Shown one piece after another: positions 59,576-64,000 of a stretch of DNA of 64,000 nucleotides (position 1 is its first letter; every line of letters starts with the position of its first letter). The DNA is from Phycisphaerae bacterium (GTDB taxonomy: Bacteria > Planctomycetota > Phycisphaerae > Phycisphaerales > SM1A02). The notes under the pieces were generated by a model, which worked only from the letters and a program-made list of their open reading frames with translations, made no database searches and was not told the origin of the DNA. The stretch is taken from contig JAEUIT010000097.1 in NCBI GenBank assembly GCA_016795035.1, forward strand, positions 124,001-188,000, given 5' to 3'. The translations under genes were made by a program, and so were the position numbers.

Positions 59576-61596
59576 AGACGATCCTCGACTCGCTGACCGC
59601 GATCGGCGGAAGCCTTGCAACGTGGTGGCTGTGGATGACGCTCATGACGGCGGCCCTTGCGCTCGTCGCGCTCCTCGCCGATCGCGCTCTCGCCCGGCGC
59701 GTCGCGGCCCGCTGGCGGATGCTTCTGCACGCCTCCGTTCTCCTGCGCGTCCTCGTCCCGCTCGGCGTGGGCATCGCGGTCCCGCTGCCCTTCATGGCCC
59801 GCGAGGCCGTCCAACCGGCGATCGCCCCCGCCGTCTGGCACCTCGACTCCGCCGCGTCGGTCGCCGACTCCGCGTTGCAGGCAAGCGTGCCCGATGGGGC
59901 ACCGGTCCGCACGTCGCCGCTCGCGCTCGTGCCGATCGGGTACGGCGCGGGCGTGCTCTGGCTCGTCGCCCGTTGGGCCCGCGATCGCCGTCGGCTTCGA
60001 GCCCTCGTCGCCGCGAGCGTGCCGTGCGACGATCGCGCGGAACCGGCGTTCGCGGTGGCGTCGCATCCCACCGTAGGCCCGCTACTCGTCGGCTCCGTGC
60101 GACCCACGCTGCTCCTTCCGGACCGCCTTCTCGCCGCGGATTCGCAGGGCGCGCTCGAGCACGTCCTCGCCCACGAGCGAGCCCACTGTCGGCGGTTTGA
60201 CCCGATCCTCGCAACGCTCGTGCACGCGCTTGTCATCGCCGCGTGGCCCATCGTGCCGGTCTGGTTCGCGGCGGCGCGTCTTCGCACGCTCATGGAACTT
60301 GCCGCCGACGAGGCCGCAGTCGAGCACTTCGACGACGAGCGCCGACGACAGTACGGCCGCACGCTGGTCGACTGTGCCTCCACGTTGCAGCCCGCGAGGG
60401 CGTCGCTCGCGTTCGCAAGCGCGATCCGCGAACGCGTGCACGCGCTGCGAGGCGCCCCGCGGCGCGGACTTCGACAGGCGTCGCTCGCGCTCGCAGCCGC
60501 CGCGCTCCTCGTCGCATGCGCGAGCGTGCGTCCTGGGCCTTTCGGCACGACCGCGACCGAATCCGCCGCGTCGACCGAGGGTCCGCCCATCGTCCTCTCC
60601 TTCCGCGTGCTGGAATTGCCGCCGAACTCGCCGCTCCTCGAGCCGCAGGATTCAGGGGAGCGCGCGACGGTCGCGGTTCTCCCCACGGCCGCGCTCGCGG
60701 CCGTCGAGCGGGCCGACGGAACGACCGTCATGGCTGCGCCGCGCATCCTCGCCAACCGCGGCGAACCGGCGCGCGTGAGCGTCGGCTCCGTGGGCGACGA
60801 CGGAACGTTGCTCGACGGCTTCACGATCGACGCTACGGTCACGCGCGTCGCCTCGGCGGCCGCCGGAACCGGCGATACCGTGGAACTGCGGCTCTCGTAC
60901 AGCGAGCGCCGCTCGGACGCCCGGACCTGGCAGTCGGGGCCGCTGACGATCGTTGTCGGACCCGACGCGGCCTCGGCGGTCGTCGTGCGAAGCGCCGACG
61001 CGGGCGGGCAGCGGGCGATCGTCGTTGCAGCCAAGCCGCAAGAAGCCGCCTTCGATCCGATGGGGGGCGACTACCCGCAGATCTCGTGGATGGTGAACGT
61101 GTTCGAGATGCCGACGCAACCCGAGGTTCGGCCCGACGGCACCGTCGTCGTTGCAGCCGGGCCGAAGTCGAACGGTGTGGCGGTCTTTGAGGCGGGCCGG
61201 ATCGACGCGATCTTCGATTCGGTGCGGGCGATTCCCGGCGCGCGGCTCGTCGCAGTGCCGGCGCTCATGACGAAGCCCGGCGCGAAGGCGTCGATCTCCT
61301 CGAGCGACCGCGACAAGGCGGGCTCGACGATCGGCGAACGCACGATCACGCTCGAAGGGACGCCCGTCGACGGCGGCGGCGTGCGCACGACTTCGGACGT
61401 CAGCCTCCACGCCGCGGAGTTCGGCGCCTCGGCGAACGTGGGGCAACGGGTGATTCCGGCGGGCGGCGGCCTGGTCTACGTCGGCCCGGGACCGCGCGCG
61501 AGCGACCCGTGGACGGTGATAGTTCTCCGACCCACCGTTCTTCGTGGCATCGAGGACTATCCCTTCCAGACCGAAGGATCGTCGTCGACGAAATGA
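59572..61596 (+). CDS. BlaR1-like M56 peptidase fused to two secretin-like domains
   Basis: The 674-residue protein has an N-terminal membrane region of about four helices and the M56 zinc-peptidase motif HVLAHERAHCRRFDP (HExxH). Glu in LMELAADEAAVEHF supplies the third ligand, and a helix ends at about 320. Beyond it, where BlaR1 would carry a penicillin sensor, lie two beta domains. Both share the pattern 'LxxxxGxTVxxAPRILxxxGxxAxVxVGS' (about 375-490 and 515-660), resembling the C-terminal domain of type II/III secretins. The sensor is therefore not a PBP-like domain. It should cleave BlaI when its outer part is stimulated. Motif copies lie at 59873, 60383, 61023 and 61149. Confidence 0.8.
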   Translation: MKTILDSLTAIGGSLATWWLWMTLMTAALALVALLADRALARRVAARWRMLLHASVLLRVLVPLGVGIAVPLPFMAREAVQPAIAPAVWHLDSAASVADSALQASVPDGAPVRTSPLALVPIGYGAGVLWLVARWARDRRRLRALVAASVPCDDRAEPAFAVASHPTVGPLLVGSVRPTLLLPDRLLAADSQGALEHVLAHERAHCRRFDPILATLVHALVIAAWPIVPVWFAAARLRTLMELAADEAAVEHFDDERRRQYGRTLVDCASTLQPARASLAFASAIRERVHALRGAPRRGLRQASLALAAAALLVACASVRPGPFGTTATESAASTEGPPIVLSFRVLELPPNSPLLEPQDSGERATVAVLPTAALAAVERADGTTVMAAPRILANRGEPARVSVGSVGDDGTLLDGFTIDATVTRVASAAAGTGDTVELRLSYSERRSDARTWQSGPLTIVVGPDAASAVVVRSADAGGQRAIVVAAKPQEAAFDPMGGDYPQISWMVNVFEMPTQPEVRPDGTVVVAAGPKSNGVAVFEAGRIDAIFDSVRAIPGARLVAVPALMTKPGAKASISSSDRDKAGSTIGERTITLEGTPVDGGGVRTTSDVSLHAAEFGASANVGQRVIPAGGGLVYVGPGPRASDPWTVIVLRPTVLRGIEDYPFQTEGSSSTK

Positions 61597-61652
61597 CTGG
61601 CCTTTGAACTCGGCCGCATCGGCGGTCTCCCCAATGCCGATACGACGCCGTC

Positions 61653-64000
61653 GTGTCATCCGGGGAGCACCACGAGCCTGTCGCGCCGAGTACGGCGAAC
61701 GATCGAACGTCGACGTACGTCGGCGCTCCGACGCTCGCCGATCCCGTCCTGCGCGCGCCGCTCATGGCTGCAACGACGAGCGGCGAACGCGAGGCAGATC
61801 GCCTCGTCGGCCGCACGATCGGCGACTGCACGATCCTCCGGCTGATCGGCGAAGGCGGCATGGGCCGCGTCTACGAAGGCCGCCAGGAGCGGCCGCGTCG
61901 CGACGTGGCCGTGAAGCTCATGCGCCACGGCCTCGGCTCGTCGAGCGCCGCGAAGCGCTTCGAGTTCGAGGCGCAGGTCCTCGCGCGATTGCGGCATCCC
62001 TGCATCGCGCAGGTGTACGGCGCCGGGACCTTCGACGACGACGGCGAAGCGGTGCCGTACTTCGTGATGGAGTTCATCCAGGGTGCGAAGCCGATCACGC
62101 GATATGCCGAGGAGAAGCGACTATCCGTTCGCGAGCGCGTCGCGCTCTTCGCGCGCGTCTGCGAGGCGGTCGCGCACGGCCATCAGCGCGGCGTGATCCA
62201 TCGCGACCTGAAGCCCGGCAACATCCTCGTCGACGCCCACGGCCAACCGAAGATCATCGACTTCGGCGTTGCCCGCTCGACCGACTCCGACCTCACGGTG
62301 ACGACCGCGAACACCGCGGTCGGTCAGCTCGTCGGCACGTTGCAGTACATGAGCCCCGAGCAGTTCGCGAGCGATCCGAACGATGTCGACGTGCGCAGCG
62401 ACGTCTACAGCTTGGGCGTCGTCTTCTACGAACTGCTTGCGGGCCATCCGCCCTATGACCTTCGCCGCGCCGCGATCTCGGAGGCCGCGCGCATCGTCTG
62501 CGAGCAAGATCCGACGCGGCTCAGTTCCATCAGCCGAACACTGCGCGGCGACGTCGAGCTCATCGCGCTCAAGTGCCTCGAGAAGAACCGCACGCGGCGC
62601 TATGCGAGCGCCGCCGAGCTCGCGGCCGACGTGAACGCGTTCGTCGCCGGCGAGCCCATCAGCGCGATGGCCCCGGGCGTGATCGACGGCATGCGGCGCT
62701 TCGCGCGGCGGCATCGAGCGATGACCGCGGGCCTCGTCGGTGCGTTCGTCGTGCTCGTGCTCGCGGTCGCCGTCGTCTCGTTCGTGGCGATCGAGGCGAA
62801 CCGGCAGCGGGTTCGCGCCGAGAAGGGCGAAGAGGAGGCGCGCACGCAGTTGGCCCGGGCACAGGCGGTCAGCGGATTCGTCGCCCGCATGATCGCGAGC
62901 ATCGATCCCGATGTCGCCCGCGAGCGTGACACCACGTTGCTTCGCATGATTCTCGACGGTGCGGCACGCGACACCGAATCGCTCTGGTCGCAGCCCGAAG
63001 TGCAAGCTGAGATCTGCTCGATCGTGGGAGGCGCGTACAAGTCGATCGGCGCCTACGACGCGGCCTCGCCGCACCTCGATCGTGTGGTCGCGATCCGTCG
63101 AACGCTCGACGGCCCGAGCGGCGCGCGCACGCTGCGCGCCGAGTCCGATCGTGCACTCCTCCTGCGAGCGATGGGTCGGCTGCAGGACGCCGAAGCTCCG
63201 CTCCGCGAGGTGTACGAACGGTCGTACGGGACCTACGGACCCTCGCACGCCGAGACGATCGGCGCGATGACGAACTACGGCACGCTCCTCCACAAGCTCG
63301 GGCGCTTCGAGGAAGCGGACCCGCTGCTGCATGCCGCGCTTGACGAGACTCGTCGGCTGCATGGGCCCGACGATCGCGACTCGCTGGTCGCGCTCAACAA
63401 TCTCGCGAACCTCCTCAAGGACATGGGTCGCGCCGAGGAGGCCGAACCGCTCCTGCGCGACGCGGTCGAACGCAATCGCCGCGTCCACGGCGGCGACCAC
63501 TCGGAAACGCTGACGGCGCTCAACAACCTCGGCGCGCTCCTTCAGGAGACCGGTCGCCTCGACGAGGCCGAGCCGGTGCTGCGCGAGGTTGCGACGACCG
63601 CGCGGCGGATCTTCGGGGCGGAGCATGTGCTCACGCTCGTGGCCGACGCGAACGTCGGCTTCCTCCTCCTGCAACGTGGACAGTCCGCGGCGGCGGCGGA
63701 CCTCTTCGAGACGTCCCTCGCGCACGCGCGCCACGCCCTCGGATCCGATCACCCGCACACGCTCACGACGATCAGCAATCTTGCCCTCGCCCTCAAGCGG
63801 CTCGATCGGCTTGATGAGGCTGAAACGCTGATGCGCGAGGCGTTGGCACGCTCGCGCGCGTCGCTTGGGAACGACCATCCGGAGACGCTTCGGAACCTCA
63901 ATAGCCTCGGCCTTCTGCGGCAGAAGCGCGGCGACCTGGTCGAGGCCGAGTCGTTGCTCCGAGAGGCCTACGAGGGCGACCGGCGCGTCCTCGGGAACGA
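61653..64000 (+). CDS. Serine/threonine kinase with TPR (kinesin light chain-like) repeats, 3' end outside
   Basis: The reading frame has no stop before the window end, so at least 782 residues are visible. The kinase domain (about 50-330) shows IGEGGMGRVYEG, VAVKLMRHG, HRDLKPGNIL, DFGVARS and GTLQYMSPEQF. One membrane helix follows (about 355-377, LVGAFVVLVLAVAVVSFVAI). Six or more TPR_12-type repeats (TLTALNNLGALLQETGRLDEAEPVLREV, TLTTISNLALALKRLDRLDEAETLMREAL) run to the edge. All catalytic residues are present. Start: GTG at 61653 is used; ATG at 61764 would shorten it by 37 residues. No sigma gene precedes it. Motif copies lie at 61768, 62339 and 63669. Confidence 0.88.
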   Translation, partial: MSSGEHHEPVAPSTANDRTSTYVGAPTLADPVLRAPLMAATTSGEREADRLVGRTIGDCTILRLIGEGGMGRVYEGRQERPRRDVAVKLMRHGLGSSSAAKRFEFEAQVLARLRHPCIAQVYGAGTFDDDGEAVPYFVMEFIQGAKPITRYAEEKRLSVRERVALFARVCEAVAHGHQRGVIHRDLKPGNILVDAHGQPKIIDFGVARSTDSDLTVTTANTAVGQLVGTLQYMSPEQFASDPNDVDVRSDVYSLGVVFYELLAGHPPYDLRRAAISEAARIVCEQDPTRLSSISRTLRGDVELIALKCLEKNRTRRYASAAELAADVNAFVAGEPISAMAPGVIDGMRRFARRHRAMTAGLVGAFVVLVLAVAVVSFVAIEANRQRVRAEKGEEEARTQLARAQAVSGFVARMIASIDPDVARERDTTLLRMILDGAARDTESLWSQPEVQAEICSIVGGAYKSIGAYDAASPHLDRVVAIRRTLDGPSGARTLRAESDRALLLRAMGRLQDAEAPLREVYERSYGTYGPSHAETIGAMTNYGTLLHKLGRFEEADPLLHAALDETRRLHGPDDRDSLVALNNLANLLKDMGRAEEAEPLLRDAVERNRRVHGGDHSETLTALNNLGALLQETGRLDEAEPVLREVATTARRIFGAEHVLTLVADANVGFLLLQRGQSAAAADLFETSLAHARHALGSDHPHTLTTISNLALALKRLDRLDEAETLMREALARSRASLGNDHPETLRNLNSLGLLRQKRGDLVEAESLLREAYEGDRRVLGN

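Overview
The window is high-GC chromosomal DNA of a planctomycete, most likely a member of the Phycisphaerae/Phycisphaerales. The evidence is four secreted proteins that end in a paired EF-hand dockerin-like tail with a terminal Gly-x-Trp-Gly-x-Cys pattern, a PEP-CTERM-like protein, planctomycete-type ECF sigma factors coupled to membrane serine/threonine kinases, a membrane dehydrogenase with a PVC-type CxxCH domain, and many large exported proteins of unknown function.

Layout. 0-2.7 kb: the 3' end of an ECF sigma factor overlapping a small membrane protein, then an AsmA-like and a CHAD protein on the other strand. 2.8-8.3 kb: prolyl-tRNA synthetase, an FG-GAP secreted protein and a DEAD-box helicase. 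8.3-12.3 kb: a translation/secretion block on the minus strand (tRNA-Thr, tuf, rpmG, tRNA-Trp, secE, nusG, lipoprotein). rpmG is only 59 codons. 12.5-22.5 kb: a pseudopilin, an SGNH protein beside an asparagine-synthetase-like protein, rho, a methyltransferase, coaE, lpd and a phosphoesterase. 22.6-26.3 kb: yidC and mnmE. 26.4-50.7 kb is accessory: secreted calcium-binding proteins, two sigma-kinase pairs, and a carbohydrate-use set (GH127, GH29, sugar ABC permease, ATPase and binding protein) scattered between unrelated genes. 50.9-53.7 kb: two unrecognised exported proteins in visibly lower-GC DNA. 54-64 kb: cytochrome c dehydrogenase, HD protein, xylose isomerase, a BlaI/BlaR1-like regulatory pair and a kinase-TPR protein cut by the window end.

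How the genes work together. The xylose isomerase, GH127 arabinofuranosidase, GH29 fucosidase and ribose-type ABC parts suggest breakdown and uptake of plant or algal sugars. The sigma-kinase pairs, BlaI/BlaR1 pair and B12-binding protein suggest several extracytoplasmic or ligand-sensing circuits.

The most unusual signal is not a gene. A short motif, S-CTGCAACG-NN-GAG, occurs about 49 times as its 8-base core on both strands. It lies inside genes in different reading frames, about 20 times above a rough composition-based expectation, and is absent from several stretches, including the low-GC block. It resembles a DNA-uptake or other genome-marking sequence and I do not recognise it from the literature. 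All counts were made by eye.
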